Positions 8,093-18,200 of a stretch of 60,678 nt of DNA are shown here, piece by piece. The stretch spans positions 1 to 60,678 of the forward strand of contig NZ_JTAM01000072.1 in NCBI RefSeq assembly GCF_000812565.1. Direction: 5' to 3'. The notes beneath the pieces were generated by a model. It searched no databases and was not told the DNA's origin. It saw only the letters and a program-made list of their open reading frames with translations. Every line of letters begins with the position of its first letter. Position 1 is the first letter of the stretch. This stretch comes from Flammeovirga sp. OC4. GTDB taxonomy: Bacteria > Bacteroidota > Bacteroidia > Cytophagales > Flammeovirgaceae. Position numbers and translations under genes: made by a program.

Positions 8093-8737
8093 ATGATTAA
8101 AGGGCTTAAATATTCTCAAATTGATTCATTAGAAAAACAATACTTACCATTAACAATAGTTTATATAGTAATTGCTATATTTTGTTTGAATGCTATTACA
8201 AATGGTATAAGTTATATTCTTCAGGGAGATTTATCAGAAAATGTAATGAGAGGAGATATGACTTTAACTCAAAAGGTTTTAGGCATGACACTTATCCCAG
8301 TCATTGAAGAGTTTATTTTTAGATATTGTTTAAGTTTTAAAAGGTCTAATATTATATTGTCCTTGGCGTTATTTATCTCTTATTTAATAGTAATTATAGG
8401 AAGTAGTAATTTCGAAATTAATTTATTGATAAAATTACTTTTATTAGTTTCACTCTCCATTCTTTTGTTTATCCTATTTGATAAACTAATTCCTTTAGAT
8501 GTGACTTTTAATAAGGAATATATTTTTAAAGCATCTCTGATAATATTTGCATTTATGCATTTAAATAACCTTTCTGATAATCAACTTCGCTTTACGTTCA
8601 TTCCATATATTATAAGTTATCTTTCATCAATTTTTATGCTTGGTTATCTTTTGTCCTTTATTAGAATAAAATATAGTATGAAATATAGTATTCTATCTCA
8701 CATGATAATAAATTTCATAGGAATATCTATGATATAA
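8093..8737 (+). CDS. CPBP-family intramembrane glutamic endopeptidase
   Basis: A 214-residue, highly hydrophobic protein with about six or seven membrane helices. The Abi/CPBP motifs are present: EEFIFR at 72-77 (EExxxR), FAFMH at 152-156 (FxxxH) and HMIIN at 203-207 (HxxxN). Members of this family process CAAX-like substrates in eukaryotes and are often bacteriocin self-immunity proteins in bacteria. It is the last gene of the same-strand cluster, 168 bases after the HExxH protein, which fits an immunity role. The family call is strong; the role is inferred from context. Confidence 0.82.
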   Translation: MIKGLKYSQIDSLEKQYLPLTIVYIVIAIFCLNAITNGISYILQGDLSENVMRGDMTLTQKVLGMTLIPVIEEFIFRYCLSFKRSNIILSLALFISYLIVIIGSSNFEINLLIKLLLLVSLSILLFILFDKLIPLDVTFNKEYIFKASLIIFAFMHLNNLSDNQLRFTFIPYIISYLSSIFMLGYLLSFIRIKYSMKYSILSHMIINFIGISMI

Positions 8738-8856
8738 TCGGCAACGGTATGTGTTTTTTAGAGAAACACCGCCAAAAATACCTTTTCAAGCATTGATGAT
8801 GGTGCCTTTATATTCAATCACTAATGTGTGTTCATGAATAACAGAATAAACCAATG

Positions 8857-10146
8857 TTATTCATCGTATTTTTCTTTAAACTTCTTATACAACATGCTGT
8901 GTTTGTTGTTTAAGTCAAGTTGTCTTCCATCGATAAATGCATGGATGATTTTACTTGTTCTCATGTCCAATACATCACCTTGACTGACAATAAAAGTGGC
9001 CGACTTACCTACTTGAAGACTTCCGTATTGATCATCAATGCCAAGAATTTGGGCAGTATTGGAAGTAATCATTTTCAATGCATCTTCCTTGTCTACACCA
9101 TAAGCGACTACAGTTCCTGCGTAGAAAGGTAAGTTTCTGGAATTGGATGGACTAGAATGTGTAAGTCCTACAGTCAAGCCCGCATCTTGTAGCATTTTTG
9201 CTCTTTTGTAGGGTAAATCAACATCATCTTGTTCACGGACTGGTAAGCGATGTACGTCAGTCATGAGGATAGAAATGTTGTTTGATTTTAAGAAATCGGT
9301 TACAAGCCAAGCGTCAGCGCCTCCTACAATGACTACTTTTTTGATATTATACTTCTGAACTAACTGTATAGCTTCTACAATACTTTTAGCTTCATCTACA
9401 TGGATGAATAATTGTTCTTCACCTGAGAAAAGTCCTCTCATTGCTTCCAATGGAAAATCAGGAACGGCAGTAGGTTTGCCTTGACTGTATGCTTCCGCAT
9501 CCATTAAAGTTTTCTCAATCAAAGCCACTTGCTGATGATAACTTTTCGATATAATTAATCCTTTTTCAGGGCTTGTCCATGAGTGACTGTAGTATTTGCT
9601 AGGCCAGTGTAGATGCTGACCATCATTTTCTTTAATGAGAGCATCTTCCCAGTTCCAAGCATCTAATTGAACAATGGAAGATCGACCCGAAAAAATACCA
9701 CCTTTGGGCATTACTTGCTCCACTAAGACCCCATTACTTCTTACGGTTGGAATAACATGAGAGTCGGTGTTGAAAGCAATGACAGAACGTACTTCTGGGT
9801 TAATTTTCCCTGTTTCATAATTGTCGTTGGAAGCACTTACTGCTTCAATTTCAACCAAGCCTAATTCTGACGTAGGTAGTACAAAACCAGGGTATACCTT
9901 TTGGCCTGAAATATCAATTACTTCATAGCTGTCGTCAGAGAAGTTGTTACCAATGAATGTGATTTTTCCTTCATTAAATGCAATGACAGCATTTGGAAAA
10001 ACGTTTCCATTTCCATCATGAATTTCGCCCCCTTTTAGAATAATTCCTTTGTTTTGGGCTTTGGCAGGAGATGGGACCTGTGCAGATGCAGTAATAGTTA
10101 ATAATAAACCGCAAATGACAGAGAATATATAATATGTTTTTTTCAT
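8857..10146 (-). CDS. Secreted amidohydrolase-family protein with incomplete metal site
   Basis: A 429-residue protein with signal peptide 'MKKTYYIFSVICGLLLTITA' followed by SAQ. It has the composite domain of amidohydrolases: an N-terminal beta sandwich ('GGEIHDGNGNVFPNAVIAFNEGKI'), a TIM-barrel region and the C-terminal 'ITSNTAQILGIDDQYGSLQVGKSATFIV' typical of imidazolonepropionase-like proteins. The HxH motif expected after strand 1 is replaced by 'PTSELGL', and the late barrel position has 'THSSPSN' rather than a clear Asp. The metal centre is thus probably incomplete. It follows a larger paralogue by 76 bases, likely in one operon. Confidence 0.8.
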   Translation of the reverse strand: MKKTYYIFSVICGLLLTITASAQVPSPAKAQNKGIILKGGEIHDGNGNVFPNAVIAFNEGKITFIGNNFSDDSYEVIDISGQKVYPGFVLPTSELGLVEIEAVSASNDNYETGKINPEVRSVIAFNTDSHVIPTVRSNGVLVEQVMPKGGIFSGRSSIVQLDAWNWEDALIKENDGQHLHWPSKYYSHSWTSPEKGLIISKSYHQQVALIEKTLMDAEAYSQGKPTAVPDFPLEAMRGLFSGEEQLFIHVDEAKSIVEAIQLVQKYNIKKVVIVGGADAWLVTDFLKSNNISILMTDVHRLPVREQDDVDLPYKRAKMLQDAGLTVGLTHSSPSNSRNLPFYAGTVVAYGVDKEDALKMITSNTAQILGIDDQYGSLQVGKSATFIVSQGDVLDMRTSKIIHAFIDGRQLDLNNKHSMLYKKFKEKYDE

Positions 10147-10222
10147 GTTAAATGACTTTTTGACTCAAAGATTAGTGACGTTAAAGTGGAACGTCGAAAA
10201 TGATAGACCATAGCGTCTATTT

Positions 10223-13200
10223 CTAATCTAAATGCAGGTGATCACAATGCATATGGTGATTTATTTTTGGAGCTACGTCTTTTGCCTTTGCACCATTTTT
10301 AATGGCTTCTTGCATTTTAGCTACTAAACGTGCACGTTCAACTGTCATTTCTTTTCTCAGTTGCTCATCTTTTTCTAAAGAGAAATAAACCGTGCCATCA
10401 ACCATAGTATAAGCAGGTTTTGCATAAATAGAGAGCGGGTGATCTGTCCAAAGTACTACATCAGCAGATTTTCCAACTTTAATTGACCCGACCTGATCAT
10501 CAATTCGAAGTAATTTGGCAGGATTCAGCGTTACCATTTTTAGAGCTTCTTCCTCTGACATATTAGCGTATTTTACACTCTTGGCAGCTTCTTGATTTAG
10601 TCTTCGTCCCATTTCTGAATCATCAGAATTGATGGCAACGGTAACACCTTGGTCAGCCATTAATGCAGCGTTTTGAGGAATAGCTTCATACACTTCAAAC
10701 TTATAAGCCCACCAATCAGAGAAAGTAGACGCACCTGCTCCGTGTTTTTTCATTTTGTCAGCCACTTTATACCCTTCTAAAATATGAGTGAAGGTATTTA
10801 CTCTGAAGTCAAAACTTTCTGCTACTTTCATCAACATGTTGATTTCTGACTGAACATAGGAGTGACATGAGATAAAGCGTTCATCATTTAAGATTTGAGC
10901 TAACGCTTCTAACTGAAGATCTTTTCTTGGTTTAGGACCTTGACCCGCGTATTCCTTCTGAGCTTTGTCATAAGCTTTAGCTCTAGCAAAACCATCGTTA
11001 TAAACGGCTTCAACTCCCATTCTTGTTTGTGGAAAACGATGAGACATTGGCCAGCTAGAACGTTTCACATTTTCACCTAAAGCAAATTTGATAAACGGTT
11101 TTGCATTGGGGAATAGCAATTCCTCTGGGTTAGTATGTCCCCACTTCATCTTGATGATAGCAGATTGACCACCAATTGGGTTCGCAGAACCATGTAATAA
11201 CTGAGCAGAAGTAACGCCACCGGCTAATTGACGGTAGATATCAACATCATTTGGATTCACAACATCTTCCATTCTCACCATTGATGACATGACTGCAACG
11301 TCATTTACACTAAATAATGCAATATGTGAGTGCTCGTCAATAATTCCAGCAGTAAGGTGTTTGCCTTTTCCGTCTATTACTCTAGTCTTTTTATTTGCCT
11401 TTAAACCTTGACCAATTTTGATGATCTTTCCTTCTTTAATCAAGACATCCGTATTTTCTAATACACCATCGTTTTCGTTCGTCCAAACGGTAGTATTTGT
11501 AATTAAAATGTCTTCTTGTTGAGCAATTTTTGTGCTACCGTAAGCACTAAAAGGGTAGATGACCTCACCTAATTCATTGGCACTTTCAGCTTTTTCTTTC
11601 TTTGTAGTTTCGGCTTTATCGTTTGTCGATACTGCTTTTACGGCAGTCCAACTTATCCATTCACCTTTGGTATCTTTTCCTTCTCCACTAAAATTACCAT
11701 TCTTATCTGTCCATCCCGAAAGACGAATTGTTCGAGCATTTTTAGTTGTGTCACTTGCAAATGAAAGTGTAATCATCCCTTGATGAAATGTGGCTTTGGA
11801 TTCCAGTTTTGTGGAATCATCGATAGAAACCTCCCATTTCGGGGTAGAAGGATTTTCTCCAGAGGCTTTGAGTGTGAAGGTATCATTATTGACTTTCAAT
11901 GCATAATTGCCAAGTAGGTCATCATTAGACCATTTTTCAATAATGTACTGATGGCCTCTAACCCAATTTTCTAAAACCTTTCCATCCTTAGAAAAAATAT
12001 TATCTGAAGTGATAATAAAGTTGGCAATTTTACCTGGTTCTAATGTACCTAATCGAGAAGAAGCATTCATGTAGGCCGCAGGAGTTACAGTCAATGCTTC
12101 AAGTGCTTTTTCTTCTGAAAGACCTCTTTCTACGGCTAAGCGTAGATTCTTTAAAAATGCGGCTTTTGAAGGAAGTTTTGAGGCAGTAATGGCAAATGAG
12201 AATCCTTCTTTTTCTAACATTGCTAAGTTAGACGGAGCCAATTCCCAGTGTTTCATTTCTGAGAAAGGAGCATTCATTGCATCAATAGGGTCTGCAACAT
12301 TAAGTGCTTGAGGATAACTGATAGGTACAATTAGAGAGGGTTGAAATTGTTTTAAAGTGACCAAGTCTTGGTACTCATCACCGTTACCAACATAGATATA
12401 ACGCTTGTTGAATTCCTTTGCTACTTTGGCTGCTCTTTCTAAGTCAAAAATATCTTTGGTATCAAAAAATTGAGGGTAAGACTGCGTAGCATTAAATGCT
12501 TCTAACGTTAAGTCTGTAAACTTCTCCTTTCCACCTTCAGCATACCATTGTGCATCATAATAGGTTTGTCGGAGTAATGCCACATAGCCCATTGTAGATA
12601 CAGGGTACATTTGAGCAGAAGACCCTTTATCAAAGGCATAATGAGCTCCCACTTGGTTTTCAAGAATAATTGTATTTGCTCTTCCTTTACCAAATGTCAC
12701 TAAAGCAGAAGTACCTCTCGCAACACCATCGGGTAAGTAAGTTAAAGCACTTCCAAAGCCAATTTTTCGCATTGCTTCAGCTTGTTTTGAGTCACTTTTA
12801 AATAACTCAGCAGCATTATTATTCGCTCTTATGGCGTCATTGGCATTGTATGCTTTAGGGTTTTGAGGACCTATATTTTCAGGTTTGCTCCACGACCAAA
12901 AACTTCCTTTTTTTACACTTGGCATACCGTAGTGAGAGTTCGCGTCAATAAAAGAAGCATAGATATGTTTTCCTTCAGCATTAATCTCAGCGGCCCCTTT
13001 GGGTACAGAAGTACTTTTGTTGACACTGATAATTTTGCCTTCTTTGATGACCAAGGTAGCATTTTCTAATTTTTCGGAAGGAGAGATGTGAACAGTAGCA
13101 TTAGTAATAGCATAATAATTACTTCTGTCGTCACGTACACCATTGATCGTAAATGTTTCTTGAGCATAAGTATTGAAACAAGAATAGATCAAGAATAGGA

Positions 13201-13228
13201 CAACACCTATTGTGTTGAGTTTAATCAT
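10223..13228 (-). CDS. Large secreted tandem amidohydrolase
   Basis: A 1001-residue protein. I choose the ATG at 13228 because a signal peptide starts there ('MIKLNTIGVVLFLIYSCFNT'); a TTG at 13300 would give an unlikely 24-residue extension. Two amidohydrolase modules are separated by a beta-rich linker (about 450-560). The second module has HSH in 'IIDEHSHIALF', then 'SCHSYVQ', 'FTHILEG' and 'NSDDSE', which supply the usual His and Asp metal ligands. The first module has NSH ('FIDANSHYG') and lacks the other ligands, so it is probably structural. A periplasmic hydrolase of amide or peptide-like bonds is likely; the substrate is unknown. Confidence 0.85.
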   Translation of the reverse strand: MIKLNTIGVVLFLIYSCFNTYAQETFTINGVRDDRSNYYAITNATVHISPSEKLENATLVIKEGKIISVNKSTSVPKGAAEINAEGKHIYASFIDANSHYGMPSVKKGSFWSWSKPENIGPQNPKAYNANDAIRANNNAAELFKSDSKQAEAMRKIGFGSALTYLPDGVARGTSALVTFGKGRANTIILENQVGAHYAFDKGSSAQMYPVSTMGYVALLRQTYYDAQWYAEGGKEKFTDLTLEAFNATQSYPQFFDTKDIFDLERAAKVAKEFNKRYIYVGNGDEYQDLVTLKQFQPSLIVPISYPQALNVADPIDAMNAPFSEMKHWELAPSNLAMLEKEGFSFAITASKLPSKAAFLKNLRLAVERGLSEEKALEALTVTPAAYMNASSRLGTLEPGKIANFIITSDNIFSKDGKVLENWVRGHQYIIEKWSNDDLLGNYALKVNNDTFTLKASGENPSTPKWEVSIDDSTKLESKATFHQGMITLSFASDTTKNARTIRLSGWTDKNGNFSGEGKDTKGEWISWTAVKAVSTNDKAETTKKEKAESANELGEVIYPFSAYGSTKIAQQEDILITNTTVWTNENDGVLENTDVLIKEGKIIKIGQGLKANKKTRVIDGKGKHLTAGIIDEHSHIALFSVNDVAVMSSMVRMEDVVNPNDVDIYRQLAGGVTSAQLLHGSANPIGGQSAIIKMKWGHTNPEELLFPNAKPFIKFALGENVKRSSWPMSHRFPQTRMGVEAVYNDGFARAKAYDKAQKEYAGQGPKPRKDLQLEALAQILNDERFISCHSYVQSEINMLMKVAESFDFRVNTFTHILEGYKVADKMKKHGAGASTFSDWWAYKFEVYEAIPQNAALMADQGVTVAINSDDSEMGRRLNQEAAKSVKYANMSEEEALKMVTLNPAKLLRIDDQVGSIKVGKSADVVLWTDHPLSIYAKPAYTMVDGTVYFSLEKDEQLRKEMTVERARLVAKMQEAIKNGAKAKDVAPKINHHMHCDHLHLD

Positions 13229-13353
13229 ATTGAAGTTATATTTAATTGAATTGGAGGTTGTGTTATATTGAACTACTAACTTAATCAGTATTGAAAACAA
13301 AGCAAAACAAGATCATTATTTAATTGGTTATATTGATATTAAAATAACTATTC

Positions 13354-14232
13354 ATGAAAATACTTATAACAGGAGGTTCAGGACTTGTAGGTAAGGAACT
13401 CTCTAAAAAATTAATCAGAGGTGGGCACAAAGTAAGTTGGCTCTCTCGAAAAGAAGATTTATCTAAATCTATTCCTCGTTACAAATGGGATTTAACTCAA
13501 AAAACAATAGATAAAAAAGCATTTGAAGGAGTAGATGTTGTGGTTCATTTAGCAGGTAAAAATGTTGGAGAGGGAAGGTGGACATCTAAAGCAAAAGAGG
13601 AAATCCTAAATAGTAGGGTGGTAGCCACTACATTATTAATGGAAACTATTAATGCCTTAGAGCACCCTCCTAAAGCGGTAATATGTGCATCTGCGATTGG
13701 TTATTATGGAGATAGAGCTGATGAGTTAGTAGATGAAAAAGCAAATGCAGGAACAGATTTTCTAGCGGATGTTGTAAGAAAGTGGGAAGAGACAATGGAT
13801 ATTTTATCTGTAAGCAGATTGGTGAAACTAAGGTTAGGAGTTGTTTTATCAAATCAAGGAGGTGCACTTTCAAAGATGATTCAACCCATTAAAATGGGAG
13901 TTGGAGCAGCTTTAGGAAGTGGTGATCAATGGATGTCATGGATTAGTCTGGAAGACATTGTACGTTTAATTATTTTTTCAATTGAAAACGATCAAATGGA
14001 AGGAACTTACAATGCGGTTACATCAACCCCTCTGACCAATAAGGAAATGACCAAAAGAGTAGCCAAGTTTTACCATCGTCCTTTAATATTACCAAACGTT
14101 CCTGTTTTTGTACTTAAATTATTATTGGGAGAAAGTGTAGCTTTAGTTTTGAATAGTACAAAAGTGAAATCATTGGATAAAAACTTGAATTTTGACTTTA
14201 AAAATGAAGAAATTGAAACAGTATTAGTTTAA
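13354..14232 (+). CDS. TIGR01777-family NAD(P)-dependent epimerase (SDR39U1/YfcH-like)
   Basis: A 292-residue extended SDR. The dinucleotide-binding motif GGSGLVG is at residues 7-13. Characteristic family segments follow: 'VVHLAGKNVGEGRW', 'SRVVATTLLMETI' and 'SAIGYYGDR'. The C-terminal part corresponds to DUF1731. The exact substrate of this family is not established. It is transcribed divergently from the large amidohydrolase, with 125 bases between them, and ends at a terminator. Confidence 0.9.
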   Translation: MKILITGGSGLVGKELSKKLIRGGHKVSWLSRKEDLSKSIPRYKWDLTQKTIDKKAFEGVDVVVHLAGKNVGEGRWTSKAKEEILNSRVVATTLLMETINALEHPPKAVICASAIGYYGDRADELVDEKANAGTDFLADVVRKWEETMDILSVSRLVKLRLGVVLSNQGGALSKMIQPIKMGVGAALGSGDQWMSWISLEDIVRLIIFSIENDQMEGTYNAVTSTPLTNKEMTKRVAKFYHRPLILPNVPVFVLKLLLGESVALVLNSTKVKSLDKNLNFDFKNEEIETVLV

Positions 14233-14266
14233 ACTTTTCTTTTGAGACATTTTATACTATTCTAAT

Positions 14267-14304
14267 AAAAGAGGTGATAACATTAAGATTACTACCTCTT
14301 TTTT
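14267..14304 (+). terminator. Intrinsic terminator after the TIGR01777 gene
   Basis: AAAAGAGGT (14267-14275) pairs perfectly with ACCTCTTTT (14294-14302), and the T run continues afterwards. Confidence 0.8.
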
Positions 14305-14384
14305 TTGTGATTTTTAGACATTTACACTGCTTAGTGTTATTATCGTTTATAACGAAATCGTACTTATGCTAGTTTTACTAAAAT

Positions 14385-14443
14385 TATAGGCACTGATGCT
14401 AAAAATTGAAACCCAAATACTTTAACAACAATCAGTGCCTATA
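14385..14443. repeat. 13-bp perfect inverted repeat
   Basis: TATAGGCACTGAT (14385-14397) and ATCAGTGCCTATA (14431-14443) are perfect complements with a 33-base spacer. There is no T tract after it and no gene ends nearby, so it is not an ordinary terminator. It may be a mobile-element remnant or an RNA structure. Confidence 0.55.
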
Positions 14444-14471
14444 GCATGAAGTACTATCCAATCTCATTATC

Positions 14472-14600
14472 ATGTTTATATCTAAATTAAAACCAATAGT
14501 TCTGGGCTATATCATGTATAATTGGTCCCATTCTGCCGACGAAGAAAAGCGCTTGTTTAATGTTATAAGTAGTATTTGTTTACGGATTAAAAAGCGGTAA
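14472..14600 (+). pseudogene. Possible decayed coding fragment beside the inverted repeat
   Basis: An open frame of 42 codons whose product contains 'YNWSHSADEEKRLFNV' and ends in a basic stretch, RIKKR. It reads like the end of a larger protein rather than an independent gene, and the basic end is reminiscent of transposase tails. I recognise no specific family; this is a weak call. Confidence 0.22.
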
Positions 14601-15276
14601 AATTTACATTCTTATGTAAGTATTCATTGTTATGAGAATAAATAATTTGTATTAAATCAATGTAGTGTTGTATTTCAATAAGTATTGATGTTAATGTTTA
14701 TCTAGCTGTTAATGAATTGATTAAATTTATGTAAGTCGAAGATGATCGTCATTTTTGGCCAATATATTAAGTCTAACATTAAATGATACACTGCCTTGAA
14801 GCAACAGTTTTTCTACTTCTTCTTTGACTCCTCTTAATTCATGAGTTATAGGTCATATGAAGTAAACAAAAATCCAAAAATGAACGAAGTGGAGTTCTTA
14901 TTGAAGCTTATGTTTAGATACTAAGACAAATCTGATCGAGTATTTAAATTAAATATGAAAATGCACTCAGAATATATCAACAATCATTCGCTCCTGTTTC
15001 TGAAGTAGGCTGAAATTATCCGTTCAAAAGCTTGTCGTGGTACTTTCCTCTCAATCTTGAAGTAGAAAGACAAGCATGATTGGGGTTAAATCTTTTCTTT
15101 TCAATCCTTTTCGCGTTAGATATCTATCTCTTAATCGTGGTAGTGCTGCTTAATAATGCATTACCTTGGATTAAAATAATAACCTAAAATACCCCGTTTT
15201 CATTTGTTCAAGTTAATTAGTTAAATACTATTTCATCTTACTCCACTCAAAGCTCAATTATTTCTTCTAAATTTTT

Positions 15277-18200
15277 ATGAAAAAAATACTTTTACTCTTA
15301 GTAGCTGTTACAATTAGTTTTGTAGGAGCATACGGTCAAGAGCGTACCGTGACGGGTACTGTTTCTGACGGAGGAGAACCTTTACCAGGTGTAACAGTAG
15401 TGGTAAAAGGAACCTCAAAAGGTACCATCACTAACCTTGATGGTGAATTCACCCTTGATGTTGGTAATGACGATGTCTTAATCTTTAGTTTTATCGGCTA
15501 CTCTTCACAAGAAATAGCAGTTGGTACTCAATCAGTAATTGATGTACCTATGGAAGTAGATGCTGAAGAATTAGATGAAGTTGTAGTCACTGCAATGGGG
15601 CAAACACAAGATAAAAAATCACTTGGTTATGCCGTACAGGAAGTTGCAACAGAAGATCTGCAAAGAACAGGTAACCCTGGGTTAGCTGGATCAATGCAAG
15701 GTAAAATCTCAGGTGTGGATATTAAACCATCTTCAGGTATGCCTGGAGCTTCGACTCAAATTAACATCAGAGGAGCAAGATCTTTTACAGGTAATAACGC
15801 CCCATTATATGTAATTGATGGTATGCCTATCAGTTCAAATCCCGATTTCAGTACAGGTAGCTCCGTGACAGGTAGTGATATCTCAAATAGAGCGGTTGAT
15901 ATTGACCCTAACGATATTGAAAGCATCAACATTTTGAAAGGACAAGCAGCAGCGGCACTTTATGGTATTAGAGCATCGAATGGTGTAATCATTATCAAAA
16001 CCAAAAGTGGTAAAGGCAACAAAATGGGTAAGCCAGTGGTGAGAATTAATAACTTTACCAGCTGGGAGACTGTTTCTCGTAAACCAGAATACCAAACAGC
16101 TTACTCACAAGGTACTGGTGGCAACTACGTTTCGAATAGTTCTCAAGCTTGGGGTATTCCAATGTCTGAACTACCTGACGATCCTAATGTAGGTGGTAAT
16201 AATCAAGGGCAACCTGGGAAATATTTTGTAGCACAGAGAGAAGCTGCCGGTTTGGATCCTTGGGTAGAACCTAATACCTATGATAATTTTGGAGATTATT
16301 TCCGCACCGGTTCTACAGTCAATACATCAATTAGCGTAAGCCAGTCTACAGAAAATGCGAACTACAGTATTGGCTTGGGTAATACAACTCAAAATGGTGT
16401 AGCACCATCTACGGGTATGAATAGATGGAATGCAAAAGGTAAGTTTGATGCGACAGTCAACAACTACTTCTCAGTAGGGGTTTCGGCCAATTATGTGAAT
16501 ACAGACATTGATAAATTATCAGCAGGTAACGATGCGGCACTAGCGGGTGTTTATGCAGCACCAACTTCTTATGATTTGAAAGGTATTCCATTTGCAAACC
16601 CTGACAACCCTTACCAACAAATTTATTACCGTTCTCAGACGTTTGATAACCCATACTGGGCTGCTAATAACAATGTATTTAATGATAGAACAGACCGTTT
16701 CTTTGGTAATGCTTACGTACAGTATGAAACAGATATTACAGAAGATTTAGATATCAGAGTAAAATACCAATTGGGTGTGGATACTTATACTACGCATTTC
16801 CAAGATATATTTGAATATGGTCATAGAGGTGCTGAAGGTAAAATTACCAATAGAGGTGTTACCAATAATATTTTGAATTCATTGACCACAGTGAATTTGA
16901 ATTGGAAAATCAATACAGATAATAACTTGACGGCCATCATTGGTAATGAAGTCAATGACACAAGAAAAAAGACGTACACTCAAGATGGTCAGCAGTTCAA
17001 CTTCGGTGGATGGAGACATATTGAAAACACTAAAGTGATCACTGCACAAGAAGAACAAAGAAGAACACGTACGGTAGGTTTCTTTGCAAGTGTTTCTTAC
17101 TCTTACAAGAGTCTACTTTATCTGACAGCTACAGGGCGTACAGATTATGTTTCTACAATGCCTAGAAACAACAGAAACTTCTTCTATCCTTCTATATCAG
17201 GTAGTTTGGTGTTAAGTGAAATGGACTTTATGGATAATGCCGATAAAGTATCATTATTAAAACTGAGAGCATCATGGGCACAAGTAGGACAAGCAGGTGA
17301 GTATTTTGAAAACTTTTATTCTTTGCCAACTTATGGTGGTGGATGGTTTGGTTCAGGTCCATTCCCGATCAGTTATCCTTTAGCGATCAATGGAGCAAAC
17401 GTCAATTCTTATACTCAGAATGCTAAATTATTTGATCCTAATCTGAAACCACAAAATACAGCCTCTTATGAACTGGGTGCTGATTTAGGTTTCTTCAATG
17501 ATAGAATTACCCTTTCATATACTTATTCGAGGCAAAATGTAACGGATCAGATTTTTGCAGTACCACTTACAGCTTCTACTGGTTTTGAAGAGTTAGAGAC
17601 CAACGGTGGTAAAATTACAACCAATGCACATGAGGTTACTTTAAATGTGATCCCTGTACAAACGCAAGATTGGACTTGGTCGGTGAATGTCAATTATTCA
17701 AGAATCATCAGTAAGGTAGATGAGTTAGCTGACGGTGTAGAAAGTATCTTCTTAGGTGGTTTTACAACACCACAAGTGAGAGCAGCGGCAGGGTACGCCT
17801 TTCCTGTAATTTATGGTAGTAGTTTCCAAAGAGGACCAAATGGGGGAATCTTAGTCAATGAAGATCCAAATTCTGCTGATTATGGTTTGCCAATGGCAGG
17901 ACCTGCAAAAATTATCGGTGATGTAACTCCAGATTTTATTCTTGGTTTTGGTACAAACTTGAATTACAAAACATGGTCATTGGGTGCTACTTTTGAATGG
18001 AAACAAGGAGGTCAAATGTATTCTGGTTCAAATGGTCTGATCAATCTTTACGGTGTAAGTGAAGTCACTGCCGATAGAACGAATCCATTTATCTATCCAG
18101 GTGAAAAAGCAGATGGTTCACCAAATGACATTCAAAGAGGTGGCGAGTCTGACACTGGTGCTTACCAAAGAAGATGGGATAATGTGGAAGGTAATATTGA

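Larger units (their letters stand above)
14305..15276. other. One-kilobase intergenic region before the first SusC, with possible mobile-element debris
   Basis: No full gene is visible. A 13-bp perfect inverted repeat (14385-14397 and 14431-14443) is listed separately, and just after it is a 42-codon frame at 14472-14600 that looks like a protein fragment. The part from 14640 to 15276 is AT-rich and may hold the promoter and long leader of the first SusC gene, but I cannot place a clear TAnnTTTG element. Confidence 0.45.

Noticed and set aside
10223-13228. Several open frames of 60-75 codons on the opposite strand or in other frames of the amidohydrolase gene
   Set aside because: They lack starts, domains and codon preference; they are shadows of a clearly coding frame.
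13229-13300. TTG start extending the large amidohydrolase
   Set aside because: It would bury the signal peptide behind 24 polar residues.
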